Part shown: positions 43,537 through 52,267 of the stretch, in pieces | How the letters are laid out: each line of letters starts with the position of its first letter | How positions within the stretch are numbered: position 1 is the stretch's first letter | Assembly (NCBI RefSeq): GCF_002814235.1 | Contig: NZ_PHSU01000003.1 | Coordinates: 496,001-560,000, forward strand | DNA length: 64,000 nt | Direction: 5' to 3' | Source of the DNA: Pseudomonas sp. QS1027 | GTDB lineage: Bacteria; Pseudomonadota; Gammaproteobacteria; Pseudomonadales; Pseudomonadaceae | Program-made: the position numbers and the translations under genes | The notes under the pieces: generated by a model | What the model was told of the DNA's origin: nothing | Database searches by the model: none | Seen by the model: the letters and a program-made list of their open reading frames with translations, nothing else

Positions 43537-44721
43537 ATGCGTGAAGTGGTGATCGTCGACAGCGTGCGGACGGGCTTGGCCAAGTCCTTTCGCGGCAAAT
43601 TCAACCAGACCCGGCCGGACGACATGGCCGCCCATTGCGTCAATGCCTTGCTCAGCCGCAACGGCATCGACCCGGCCAGCGTCGAGGATTGCATTGTCGG
43701 CGCCGGCTCCAACGAAGGCGCCCAGGGTTACAACATCGGGCGTAATGTCGCGGTGTTGTCGAAGCTGGGCACCGGCACCGCCGGCATGACCCTCAATCGT
43801 TTCTGTTCCTCGGGCTTGCAGGCGATTGCCATTGCCGCCAACCAGATCGCTTCCGGCTGCAGCGAGATCATCGTCGCCGGTGGCGTCGAGTCCATCAGCC
43901 TGACGATGAAAAGCGTCAACACCGACAACCTGATCAATCCGCTGCTCAAGGAGCAGGTGCCGGGGATCTATTTCCCCATGGGCCAGACCGCCGAGATCGT
44001 CGCCCGACGTTATGCGGTCAGCCGTGAGCAGCAGGACCTTTACGCACTGCAAAGCCAGCAGCGCACCGCCGCCGCCCAGGCCGCCGGCCTGTTCGACGAT
44101 GAAATCGTGCCCATGGCCGTGACCTACGCGGTCGAGGACAAGGTCAGCGGGCAGATCCAGCAGCTGCAAGGCGTGGTGGAGCGCGATGACTGCAATCGTC
44201 CGGACACCACGCTGGAAAGCCTGGCCGGTTTGAAACCGGTATTCGCCGAAGACGGTTCGGTGACCGCCGGCAACTCGTCGCAACTGTCCGACGGCGCTTC
44301 GATGACCCTGGTGATGAGCCTGGAAAAAGCCCTGGAACTGGGGCTGACGCCCAAGGCCTTGTTCCGTGGTTTTGCCGTGGCCGGCTGCGAACCGGACGAG
44401 ATGGGTATCGGTCCGGTGTTCTCGGTACCGCGGCTGCTCAAGGCCAGGGGCCTGAACGTGGCGGATATCGATCTGTGGGAGTTGAACGAAGCGTTCGCCT
44501 CGCAGTGCCTGTACAGCCGTGATCGGTTGGGCATCGACAACGACAAGTACAACGTCAACGGTGGTTCGATTTCCATCGGCCATCCGTTCGGCATGACCGG
44601 CTCGCGCCAGGTCGGGCATCTGGTGCGCGAGCTGCAACGGCGCAAACTGCGTTATGGCATCGTCACCATGTGCGTGGGCGGTGGGATGGGCGCGACGGGG
44701 TTGTTTGAAGCCTTGCTCTGA
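43537..44721 (+). CDS. Acetyl-CoA C-acyltransferase (thiolase)
   Basis: The product is a 394-residue thiolase starting at ATG 43537 (MREVVIVDSVRTGLAKSFRG), with AGGTGG close upstream. The nucleophile cysteine is in NRFCSSGLQAIAIA, the second pair of active-site residues is in GHPFGMTGSRQVGHL, and the final cysteine is in MCVGGGMGATGLF. It cleaves or condenses acyl-CoA. Beta-oxidation is the likely role, but no fadB-like partner is adjacent, so the substrate is not fixed. Confidence 0.92.
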   Translation: MREVVIVDSVRTGLAKSFRGKFNQTRPDDMAAHCVNALLSRNGIDPASVEDCIVGAGSNEGAQGYNIGRNVAVLSKLGTGTAGMTLNRFCSSGLQAIAIAANQIASGCSEIIVAGGVESISLTMKSVNTDNLINPLLKEQVPGIYFPMGQTAEIVARRYAVSREQQDLYALQSQQRTAAAQAAGLFDDEIVPMAVTYAVEDKVSGQIQQLQGVVERDDCNRPDTTLESLAGLKPVFAEDGSVTAGNSSQLSDGASMTLVMSLEKALELGLTPKALFRGFAVAGCEPDEMGIGPVFSVPRLLKARGLNVADIDLWELNEAFASQCLYSRDRLGIDNDKYNVNGGSISIGHPFGMTGSRQVGHLVRELQRRKLRYGIVTMCVGGGMGATGLFEALL

Positions 44722-44728
44722 ACCTGGA

Positions 44729-44754
44729 CCAGACCCTGTTGCTACAGGGTCTGG
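44729..44754. terminator. Perfect 10-bp hairpin between convergent genes
   Basis: CCAGACCCTG and CAGGGTCTGG pair perfectly around TTGCTA, spanning the thiolase end and overlapping the last codons of the minus-strand gene. No T-run follows on either strand, but it is well placed as a bidirectional end. Confidence 0.55.
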
Positions 44755-44951
44755 CTGGCCTTGATGGCGTTGCTCCGCTGCATGCGTTTTACATACACCT
44801 GGGTTTCGCGCTCGGCGTCGGTTCGGCTGACGAACGGCCCTTCGAGGGTGTTTTCCCGGGTGCTGAAAAAAAACTGGCCGTTGATGGTCGTCACTCGGCC
44901 AGTGCGAAAATGCGTGGCCTCGGTGTTGTCTTGTGCGCGTTTGCCGAACAT
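44742..44951 (-). CDS. Small conserved protein, DUF6316-like
   Basis: The 69-residue product (MFGKRAQDNTEATHFRTGRVTTINGQFFFSTRENTLEGPF) has a compact beta-rich middle (GQFFFSTREN) and an alpha-helical end (DAERETQVYVKRMQ). It resembles short Pseudomonas proteins grouped as DUF6316; that assignment is from memory. There is no signal or membrane segment. Function is unknown. Confidence 0.7.
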   Translation of the reverse strand: MFGKRAQDNTEATHFRTGRVTTINGQFFFSTRENTLEGPFVSRTDAERETQVYVKRMQRSNAIKASQTL

Positions 44952-45161
44952 GGCGAAATCTCGCTGGTGGGTGTAGCTGTCAGAAAACCAGCATAAAACT
45001 TATGAACATAGCGCGCCTGATCGTCCGATCAATGGTCAAGGCCAGTTTATTGGCGACGTTTCTGGCATGCTCAAGGTCGCATCGGGCTGCCTTCTCCGGC
45101 TGTGTTGCCGACCGGGCAAAGCCTAGAATGGCGGCTTCCCCATACGCCCATAGGACTCTTC

Positions 45162-46121
45162 ATGCACATCTCATCCGGTCGCTGGGGTTATGGCCTGTTC
45201 CTGGCGCTGCTGACCGCCGTGCTCTGGGGCATTTTGCCGATCAAGCTCAAGCAGGTGTTGCAGGTGATGGACCCGGTGACCGTGACCTGGTGCCGGCTGA
45301 TCGTGTCGGGGGGCTTTCTGTTCGTCTATCTGGCGGCGACCCGGCGTCTGCCGAGCCGGCATGTCCTCGGGCCGCGAGGTGGCTGGCTGGTACTGATGGC
45401 GGTGCTCGGCCTGGTGGGCAACTACGTGTTTTACCTGATGGGCTTGAACCGCCTCAGTCCGGGCACCGCGCAACTGGTGGTGCAGATGGGGCCGATCTTC
45501 CTGTTGATCGCCAGCCTGTTCGTGTTCAAGGAGCGCTTCAGCCTGGGGCAGGGGATCGGCTTGCTGGTGCTGCTGTTCGGCTTCGGGCTGTTTTTCAATC
45601 AGCGCCTGGGTGAGTTGCTGACGTCCCTGGGGACTTACACCGCCGGGGTATTGATGGTGTTGCTGGCGTCCACGGTCTGGACTTTCTATGCCTTGAGCCA
45701 GAAGCAATTGCTGACGGTGTGGAATTCGTTGCAGGTGATGATGGTGATCTACCTGTTTTGCGCCTTGTTGCTCACGCCCTGGGTACACCCGGCCGAAGTC
45801 CTGCAACTGAGCCCGTTGCAGGGCTGGCTATTGCTCGCTTGCTGTCTCAATACCCTGGTGGCCTACGGCGCCTTTGCCGAGGCCCTGGCGCACTGGGAAG
45901 CCTCGCGGGTCAGCGCGACCCTGGCGATTACGCCACTGGTGACCTTTGTCGCGGTGGCCCTGGCGGCCTGGTTATGGCCCGGGTTTGTGCAGCCCGAAGA
46001 TATCAATGGCCTGGGTTATGGCGGCGCGTTGCTGGTGGTGCTGGGCTCGGCGCTGGTGGCGTTGGGGCCATCGCTGATGGCCGGGCTCAAGGCCCGGCGC
46101 GTGCGTTTGATGGCGAACTAA
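45162..46121 (+). CDS. DMT-superfamily (EamA) transporter
   Basis: The start ATG 45162 gives 319 residues, with AGGA seven bases upstream. Ten hydrophobic segments form two EamA repeats: WGYGLFLALLTAVLWGILPIKLKQVL in the first, and TYTAGVLMVLLASTVWTFYALSQKQLL in the second. A charged KARRVRLMAN tail stays in the cytoplasm. EamA proteins export amino acids or metabolites; the substrate is not known. It is convergent with fumC. Confidence 0.9.
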   Translation: MHISSGRWGYGLFLALLTAVLWGILPIKLKQVLQVMDPVTVTWCRLIVSGGFLFVYLAATRRLPSRHVLGPRGGWLVLMAVLGLVGNYVFYLMGLNRLSPGTAQLVVQMGPIFLLIASLFVFKERFSLGQGIGLLVLLFGFGLFFNQRLGELLTSLGTYTAGVLMVLLASTVWTFYALSQKQLLTVWNSLQVMMVIYLFCALLLTPWVHPAEVLQLSPLQGWLLLACCLNTLVAYGAFAEALAHWEASRVSATLAITPLVTFVAVALAAWLWPGFVQPEDINGLGYGGALLVVLGSALVALGPSLMAGLKARRVRLMAN

Positions 46122-46130
46122 CGCTCGGCG

Positions 46131-47525
46131 TCAGCCATTCTTGCCGGATTCGAGCATGTTTTCCGGCCGTACCCAGGCATCGAACTCCTCGTCGGTCAGA
46201 TAACCGAGGGCCAGCGCTGCCTCACGCAAGGTGAGGTTTTCGCTGTAGGCCTTCTTGGCGATCTGGGCTGACTTGTCGTAGCCGATATGCGGATTCAATG
46301 CCGTCACCAGCATCAGGCCGCGTTCCAGGTGCGCGGCCATCTGCACCGGGTCGGGCTCCAGTCCGGCAATGCAGTGCTGCTGGAAGTTGCGGCAGCCATC
46401 GCCGAGCAGTTGGATCGACTGCAGCAGGTTGTGGATGATCACCGGCTTGAAGACATTCAACTGCAAGTGACCCTGGCTCGCGGCAAAGCCGATCGTCACG
46501 TCATTGCCCATGACCTGGCAGGCCAGCATCGACAGCGCCTCGCACTGGGTCGGGTTGACCTTGCCGGGCATGATCGAACTGCCCGGTTCGTTGGCCGGCA
46601 ACCTGACCTCGGCCAACCCGGCCCGCGGCCCGGAGCCCAGCAGGCGCAGGTCGTTGGCGATTTTCATCAGGGCCACGGCGAGGGTTTTCAGGGCGCCGGA
46701 GAGGGTGGTCAAGGGCTCATGGCCGGCCAGGGCGGCGAACTTGTTCGGCGCGCTGATGAACGGCAAGCCGGACAGCGCCGCCAGTTCGGCGGCGACCGCT
46801 TCGGCAAAGCCATGGGGCGCATTCAGTCCGGTGCCGACGGCGGTGCCGCCCTGGGCCAGTTCGCAGACCGCCGGCAAGGCCGAGCGAATCGCCCGCTCGG
46901 CGTAGTTCAGTTGCGCGATATACGCCGAGACCTCCTGGCCGAAGGTGATCGGCGTGGCATCCATCATATGGGTGCGCCCGGTCTTCACCAGCTTCATATG
47001 GCGTGCCGCCAGTTCCGCCAGTCCGCCGGACAACTCGGCGATCGCCGGCAGCAACTGCTGGTACACCGCCTGGACAGCGGCGATGTGCATGGCGGTGGGG
47101 AAACAGTCGTTGGAGCTCTGGGAGCGGTTGACGTGATCGTTGGGGTGCACCGGCAACTTGCCGCCACGGCCCTTGCCGGCCAGCTCATTGGCCCGCCCGG
47201 CAATCACTTCGTTGGCGTTCATGTTGCTCTGGGTGCCGCTGCCGGTTTGCCAGACCGCCAGCGGGAACTGGTCGTCGTGCTCGCCGGCGAGCACTTCGTC
47301 GGCCGCCTGCTCGATCAGCCGGGCAATATCGGCGGGCAGGTCGCCATTGCGGTCGTTGACCCGTGCCGCGGCCTTCTTGATCAGTGCCAGGGCGTGCATG
47401 ACCGCCAGGGGCATTTTTTCCGTGCCGATGGCGAAGTTGATCAGCGAGCGCTGGGTCTGGGCGCCCCAGTAGGCTTCTTCCGGTACGTTCACCTGGCCAA
47501 GGCTGTCGGTTTCGATGCGACTCAT
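46131..47525 (-). CDS. fumC: Class II fumarate hydratase
   Basis: FumC converts fumarate to malate without an iron-sulfur cluster. The 464-residue product has the signature [17 protein letters not shown], with the flexible loop serine. [19 protein letters not shown] and [22 protein letters not shown] form the rest of the active site. Two class II copies are common in Pseudomonas, and this one, beside DUF2059 and bolA, looks like the FumC2 locus. It is divergent from the DUF2059 gene. Confidence 0.95.
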   Translation of the reverse strand: MSRIETDSLGQVNVPEEAYWGAQTQRSLINFAIGTEKMPLAVMHALALIKKAAARVNDRNGDLPADIARLIEQAADEVLAGEHDDQFPLAVWQTGSGTQSNMNANEVIAGRANELAGKGRGGKLPVHPNDHVNRSQSSNDCFPTAMHIAAVQAVYQQLLPAIAELSGGLAELAARHMKLVKTGRTHMMDATPITFGQEVSAYIAQLNYAERAIRSALPAVCELAQGGTAVGTGLNAPHGFAEAVAAELAALSGLPFISAPNKFAALAGHEPLTTLSGALKTLAVALMKIANDLRLLGSGPRAGLAEVRLPANEPGSSIMPGKVNPTQCEALSMLACQVMGNDVTIGFAASQGHLQLNVFKPVIIHNLLQSIQLLGDGCRNFQQHCIAGLEPDPVQMAAHLERGLMLVTALNPHIGYDKSAQIAKKAYSENLTLREAALALGYLTDEEFDAWVRPENMLESGKNG

Positions 47526-47716
47526 TCGGTTTCACTCCTGATGGCGGGTTAGCGCAGTTTAGGTCCTGATCGAACGCGTGGGTTCCCTTCCAGGTTTTAC
47601 TCTCTTCGCGACCGTCGGACACCCGAGCATTGGCCACGGGGTTGAGTGACACACTTTGTTAGGCGCAGAATGGGCGCCCTTGGGGTTTTACCTCGCCTGT
47701 TTAGAAAGGAAACTCG

Positions 47717-48241
47717 ATGACCCGTCTTCGTGCCATCTGTACCGCGGTTGCTCTGGTATGCGCCAGCGGCCAGGTTTTCGCCGATACCGCCAGCCACAAC
47801 GCCAGTGCCGAGGCTTTCCTGACATTGGCCCATGCCGACAAGCTGGGCACCCCGGTCTACATGCAAGTGCAGCAAATGTTTGCCCAGCGCTTCGAGCAGA
47901 CCCAGGCACCGGCCTCGAAAAAGCCGTTGCTCGACACCTACCAGGCCAAGGCCAACGCCGCCCTGGACCAGGCGATCGGCTGGAACAAGCTGAAGCCGGA
48001 CATGGTCAAGCTCTACACCGACAACTTCAGCGAATCCGAACTCAAGGACCTGGTCGCGTTCTACCAGTCGCCACTGGGCAAGAAAGTCCTGGAAAAAATG
48101 CCACAGCTGACCCAGCAATCGGCCCAGATGACCCAGGCCAAGCTGGAAAGCGCAGTGCCGGTGGTGAACAAGCTGCTGGAAGACATGACCAACGAGCTGA
48201 CGCCCAAGGCAGCAGCACCTGCGGTCAAGAAAAAGCCGTAA
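47717..48241 (+). CDS. DUF2059 family periplasmic protein
   Basis: The 174-residue product has an N-terminal signal peptide (MTRLRAICTAVALVCASGQVFA). The DUF2059 core is seen in MVKLYTDNFSESELKDLVAFYQSPLGKKVLEKMPQL. The C-terminus is Lys/Ala/Pro-rich. Family members are periplasmic and poorly understood. It lies 13 bases ahead of bolA, so the two probably share a transcript. Confidence 0.88.
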   Translation: MTRLRAICTAVALVCASGQVFADTASHNASAEAFLTLAHADKLGTPVYMQVQQMFAQRFEQTQAPASKKPLLDTYQAKANAALDQAIGWNKLKPDMVKLYTDNFSESELKDLVAFYQSPLGKKVLEKMPQLTQQSAQMTQAKLESAVPVVNKLLEDMTNELTPKAAAPAVKKKP

Positions 48242-48253
48242 GCGGAGCCTGAA

Positions 48254-48550
48254 ATGAGTATGCAGCAACGTATCGAAACCGCACTGGGCGCCCTGCAACC
48301 CGAGCACCTGCAAGTCCTGGACGAGAGCCATATGCACAGCCGTGGGTTGCAGACCCACTTCAAGGCGGTGCTGGTCAGCGCACAGTTTGCCGGGTTGAAC
48401 AGCGTCAAGCGCCACCAGAAGGTCTATGCCGCCCTGGGTGACCTGATGAGTGAATTCCATGCGTTGGCCCTGCATACCTACACCCCTGAAGAGTGGGTGA
48501 AAATCGGCGTGGCCCCGGCATCGCCGGTCTGCGCCGGCGGAGGGCATTGA
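48254..48550 (+). CDS. bolA: BolA family protein
   Basis: The 98-residue product starts at ATG 48254 ([14 protein letters not shown]), with GGAG six bases ahead; the ATG at 48260 is an alternative. The BolA fold includes [37 protein letters not shown], with the conserved HF and the R-H pair. BolA works with monothiol glutaredoxins in iron-sulfur handling and has been linked to stress morphology. A terminator follows before trhO. Confidence 0.93.
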   Translation: MSMQQRIETALGALQPEHLQVLDESHMHSRGLQTHFKAVLVSAQFAGLNSVKRHQKVYAALGDLMSEFHALALHTYTPEEWVKIGVAPASPVCAGGGH

Positions 48551-48591
48551 TGCTGGTTTTTTGACCGGTGTTTTTTTGCTAGAATCCGCAA

Positions 48592-48620
48592 CGCGCCGCA
48601 CTGTCGGCGCGTTTTTTTTT
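48592..48620 (+). terminator. Rho-independent terminator after bolA
   Basis: CGCGCCG and CGGCGCG form a perfect 7-bp GC stem with a CACTGT loop, followed by nine T residues. It is the cleanest terminator in the window. Confidence 0.85.
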
Positions 48621-48668
48621 GCATCCGGTTCGCCCTTTGCGAGGGCAGCCACCTGGAGAGAATCACCC

Positions 48669-49607
48669 ATGACTCAACCCATAGTCGTGGCGGCACTTTA
48701 TAAGTTCGTCACCCTGGAAGATTACGTTGCCCTGCGCGAGCCACTGCTGCAGGCAATGGTCGACAACGGCATCAAGGGCACCCTGCTGATCGCCGAAGAA
48801 GGCATCAACGGGACCGTTTCCGGTAGCCGCGAAGGCATCGACGGCCTGCTCGCCTGGCTCAAGCTGGATCCGCGGATGGTCGACATCGACCACAAGGAAT
48901 CCTATTGCGACGACCAGCCGTTCTATCGGACCAAGGTCAAGCTGAAGAAGGAAATCGTCACCCTGGGTGTCGAGGGCGTGGACCCGAACAAGCAGGTCGG
49001 CACCTATGTCGATCCGCAGAACTGGAATGCGCTGATCGCCGACCCGGAAGTGTTGCTGATCGACACCCGCAACGATTATGAAGTCTCGATCGGCACCTTC
49101 GAAGGCGCCATCGACCCGAAAACCACCAGTTTTCGCGAGTTTCCCGACTACATCAAAGCCCATTTCGACCCGGCCAGGCACAAGAAGGTCGCGATGTTCT
49201 GCACCGGTGGCATTCGCTGCGAGAAGGCCTCCAGCTACATGCTCAGCCAGGGTTTCGACGAGGTCTATCACCTCAAGGGCGGGATCCTCAAGTACCTCGA
49301 AGAGGTGCCTCAGGAGCAGAGCAAGTGGCAGGGCGACTGCTTTGTCTTCGACAATCGGGTGACCGTGCGCCATGACCTGACGGAAGGCGACTACGATCAA
49401 TGTCATGCCTGCCGTACGCCGATCAGCGTCGAGGAACGAGCTTCGGAGCACTACGTGGCCGGGATCAGTTGCCCGCATTGCTGGGACACCCTGAGCGAGA
49501 AAACCCGTCGCAGCGCCATCGATCGCCAGAAGCAGATCGAACTGGCCAAGGCACGTAACCAGCCGCACCCGATTGGTTACAACTACCGTCAATCTTCCGA
49601 GGGCTGA
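48669..49607 (+). CDS. trhO: tRNA uridine-34 hydroxylase TrhO
   Basis: TrhO makes 5-hydroxyuridine at wobble position 34, the first step of the cmo5U pathway. The start ATG 48669 ([28 protein letters not shown]) gives 312 residues after a CTGGAGAG site. An N-terminal ferredoxin-like part ([14 protein letters not shown]) is followed by a rhodanese domain. It carries the active-site cysteine in [15 protein letters not shown] and [11 protein letters not shown]. Four C-terminal cysteines (CHAC, CPHC) suggest zinc binding. It is three bases from the next gene. Confidence 0.95.
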   Translation: MTQPIVVAALYKFVTLEDYVALREPLLQAMVDNGIKGTLLIAEEGINGTVSGSREGIDGLLAWLKLDPRMVDIDHKESYCDDQPFYRTKVKLKKEIVTLGVEGVDPNKQVGTYVDPQNWNALIADPEVLLIDTRNDYEVSIGTFEGAIDPKTTSFREFPDYIKAHFDPARHKKVAMFCTGGIRCEKASSYMLSQGFDEVYHLKGGILKYLEEVPQEQSKWQGDCFVFDNRVTVRHDLTEGDYDQCHACRTPISVEERASEHYVAGISCPHCWDTLSEKTRRSAIDRQKQIELAKARNQPHPIGYNYRQSSEG

Positions 49608-49610
49608 ATC

Positions 49611-50246
49611 ATGTCCGCGCGCCTGCTGTATGTGATGGACCCGATGTGTTCCTGGTGCTGGGGGTTTGCCCCGGTGGCCGAGGCACTGGTCAAGCAGGCG
49701 CAGGCGGCGGGGGTCGAGCTGCACCTGGTGATGGGCGGCCTGCGCACCGGCAGCGGCGCCGCGCTGGAGCCGACGACCCGGCGCTATATCATGGAGCACT
49801 GGCAGGCGGTCACCGAGACCACCGGCCAGCCGTTCAAGCTCGACGGCGCCTTGCCCGACGGTTTCATCTACGACACCGAGCCGGCTTGTCGCGCCGTGAT
49901 CACCGCCCGTAGCCTGGCACCGGACTGCGCGTGGACACTGGTGGGGCTGATCCAGCAGGCCTTTTATGTCGAGGGCCGGGATGTCACCCAAGCCAGCGTG
50001 CTGGTGGAGCTGGCGGAGCAAGCCGGTTTGCCGCGCATCGAATTTGCCGGCGCTTTCGATACGGCCGAGCAACACGCGGCCACCGCCGCCGATTTCACCT
50101 GGGTCCAGGACCTGGGGATTGCCGGTTTCCCGACTTTGCTGGCCGAGCGTAATGGCCAGTTGGCGCTGCTGACCAATGGCTACCAGCCACTGGCTGAACT
50201 TGCCCCGCTGCTCGGCCGTTGGCTGGAGCGCGCGGCCAGTGCTTGA
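49611..50246 (+). CDS. DsbA-family thioredoxin-fold protein
   Basis: The 211-residue product starts MSARLLYVMDPMCSWCWGF, and the CSWC motif places a CxxC pair at residues 13-16. There is no signal peptide, so it is cytoplasmic and not a classical periplasmic DsbA. The fold continues with a helical insert and GFPTLLAERNGQ, the cis-proline loop. The family includes FrnE-type oxidoreductases. It follows trhO by three bases and overlaps the ABC exporter gene by eight. Confidence 0.88.
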   Translation: MSARLLYVMDPMCSWCWGFAPVAEALVKQAQAAGVELHLVMGGLRTGSGAALEPTTRRYIMEHWQAVTETTGQPFKLDGALPDGFIYDTEPACRAVITARSLAPDCAWTLVGLIQQAFYVEGRDVTQASVLVELAEQAGLPRIEFAGAFDTAEQHAATAADFTWVQDLGIAGFPTLLAERNGQLALLTNGYQPLAELAPLLGRWLERAASA

Positions 50247-52056
50247 GCAGCCCGAACCCGAACCCGTCAAACCCCCGGCGGACCGCCTGAGCTGGGCCGA
50301 GATACGTCGTCTGGCCCTGCACCATAAAAAAGCGCTGTGGATCGCCAACGCGGTGGCCGTACTGGCGACCTTGTGCAGTGTGCCGATTCCCCTGCTGTTG
50401 CCGCTGTTGGTGGACGAAGTCCTGCTGGGCCACGGCGATGCCGCGCTCAAGGTGATGAACCACCTGCTGCCCGACCCCTGGCAGCGCGCCGTCGGTTATA
50501 TCGGCCTGATGTTGCTGGTGACCCTGTGCCTGCGCAGCGCCGCCCTGGTGTTCAACGTGGTCCAGGCACGGCTGTTCGCCGGGTTGGCCAAGGACATTGT
50601 CTATCGCATCCGCACCCGCTTGATCGAACGCTTGAAGCGCATTTCCCTGGGCGAGTACGAAAGTCTCGGCAGCGGCACCGTGACCACGCACCTGGTGACC
50701 GACCTGGACACCCTGGACAAGTTCGTCGGCGAAACCCTGAGCCGCTTTCTGGTGGCGATGCTTACGCTGGTGGGCACCTCGGCCATCCTGGTCTGGATGC
50801 ACTGGAAGCTGGCGCTGCTGATCCTGCTGTTCAACCCGTTGGTGATCTATGCCACGGTGCAGTTGGGCAAGCGGGTCAAGCACCTGAAGAAGCTGGAAAA
50901 CGACAGCACCTCGCGGTTTACCCAGGCGTTGACCGAGACCCTCGACGCGATCCAGGAAGTACGCGCCGGCAACCGCCAGGGCTTTTTCCTCGGTCGCCTG
51001 GGCACCCGCGCCCGGGAAGTGCGGGACTACGCCGTGGCCTCGCAATGGAAAAGCGATGCCTCGAGCCGGGCCACGGGGCTGCTGTTCCAGTTCGGCATCG
51101 ATATCTTCCGCGCGGCGGCGATGCTCACGGTGCTGTTCTCGGACCTGTCCATCGGCCAGATGCTCGCGGTGTTCAGCTACCTCTGGTTCATGATCGGGCC
51201 GGTGGAGCAACTGCTGAACCTGCAATATGCCTTCTATGCCGCCGGCGGTGCGCTCGAGCGGATCAACGAGCTGCTGGCGCGTGCCGACGAGCCGCAATAC
51301 CCTGGCGGTGTCGACCCTTTTGCCGGGCGTGACACCGTGGGCATCGAGGTACAGGCCCTTAGTTTCGCCTATGGCGAGGAGCCGGTGCTCGACCAGTTGG
51401 ACCTGTCCATCGCCCCGGGCGAAAAAGTCGCGATTGTCGGCGCCAGCGGTGGTGGCAAAAGCACCCTGGTGCAACTGCTGCTGGGCCTGTATACGCCCCA
51501 GTCCGGAACCATTCGCTTCGGCGGTGCATCCCAGGCCGAGATCGGCCTGGACACCGTGCGCGAGAACGTCGCGGTGGTGTTGCAGCACCCGGCGTTGTTC
51601 AACGATACCGTGCGCGCCAATCTCACCATGGGCCGCGAGCGCAGTGATGAAGCTTGCTGGCGGGCACTGGAAATTGCCCAGCTCGACGCTACGATCAAGG
51701 TATTGCCGCAAGGGCTGGACAGTATTGTCGGGCGTTCCGGAGTGCGTTTGTCCGGCGGCCAGCGCCAGCGCCTGGCGATTGCCCGGATGGTCCTGGCCGA
51801 GCCCAAGGTGGTGATTCTCGACGAGGCGACCTCGGCACTCGACGCGGCCACCGAGTACAACCTGCACCAGGCCCTGAGCCGGTTTCTCAGCGGTCGTACC
51901 ACCTTGATCATTGCCCACCGCCTGTCTGCGGTGAAACAGGCGGATCGGGTGCTGGTGTTCGACGGCGGGCGGATTGCCGAGGACGGAGATCATCAGCAAC
52001 TGATTGCTGACGGAGGTCTTTATGCCAAGCTCTACGGGCATTTGCAAAAAGTTTGA
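50239..52056 (+). CDS. ABC exporter (MsbA-like half-transporter)
   Basis: GTG 50239 (VLEQPEPEPVKPPADRLSW) is the likely start, inside the dsbA-like gene, with GGAG ten bases ahead. The 605-residue product joins a six-helix membrane domain, starting near ALWIANAVAVLATLC, to an ATPase. Walker A GASGGGKST, the LSGGQRQRLAIARMVL signature and VVILDEATSALD are all intact. As a half-transporter it works as a homodimer. MsbA-like substrates such as lipids or peptides are possible. Confidence 0.9.
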   Translation: MLEQPEPEPVKPPADRLSWAEIRRLALHHKKALWIANAVAVLATLCSVPIPLLLPLLVDEVLLGHGDAALKVMNHLLPDPWQRAVGYIGLMLLVTLCLRSAALVFNVVQARLFAGLAKDIVYRIRTRLIERLKRISLGEYESLGSGTVTTHLVTDLDTLDKFVGETLSRFLVAMLTLVGTSAILVWMHWKLALLILLFNPLVIYATVQLGKRVKHLKKLENDSTSRFTQALTETLDAIQEVRAGNRQGFFLGRLGTRAREVRDYAVASQWKSDASSRATGLLFQFGIDIFRAAAMLTVLFSDLSIGQMLAVFSYLWFMIGPVEQLLNLQYAFYAAGGALERINELLARADEPQYPGGVDPFAGRDTVGIEVQALSFAYGEEPVLDQLDLSIAPGEKVAIVGASGGGKSTLVQLLLGLYTPQSGTIRFGGASQAEIGLDTVRENVAVVLQHPALFNDTVRANLTMGRERSDEACWRALEIAQLDATIKVLPQGLDSIVGRSGVRLSGGQRQRLAIARMVLAEPKVVILDEATSALDAATEYNLHQALSRFLSGRTTLIIAHRLSAVKQADRVLVFDGGRIAEDGDHQQLIADGGLYAKLYGHLQKV

Positions 52057-52267
52057 CGTGCTTGAGTTTTGCCCGGTTTTCTGTGCTTAGTGGTTGAATT
52101 GGCTGAAGGAAAGACTTTTTTCTCTGTGCGTACGAACGATGGATGAGTTCCGGTGATCTGGAAGGGGGTGTTGATCCCTTCGATGTCGTGGAAATTAGCC
52201 TAGGCTGTGCTATCAGAAGTGGATTTCTCTCGAGTACTCATCTGGCAGTGCTGATGCAAGGGATCTC
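52057..52267. other. Intergenic region between the ABC exporter and rbdA
   Basis: The 211-base spacer holds GAAGGG and CCCTTC (52161-52166 and 52176-52181) as a 6-bp dyad. A weak TTCGAT/TAGGCT pair with 16-base spacing lies just before rbdA. No gene was found. Confidence 0.3.

Noticed and set aside
48561..48589. TTGACC and TAGAAT before trhO as a promoter
   Set aside because: The spacing is only 13 bases, and the region just precedes the bolA terminator, so the pair is unlikely to work.
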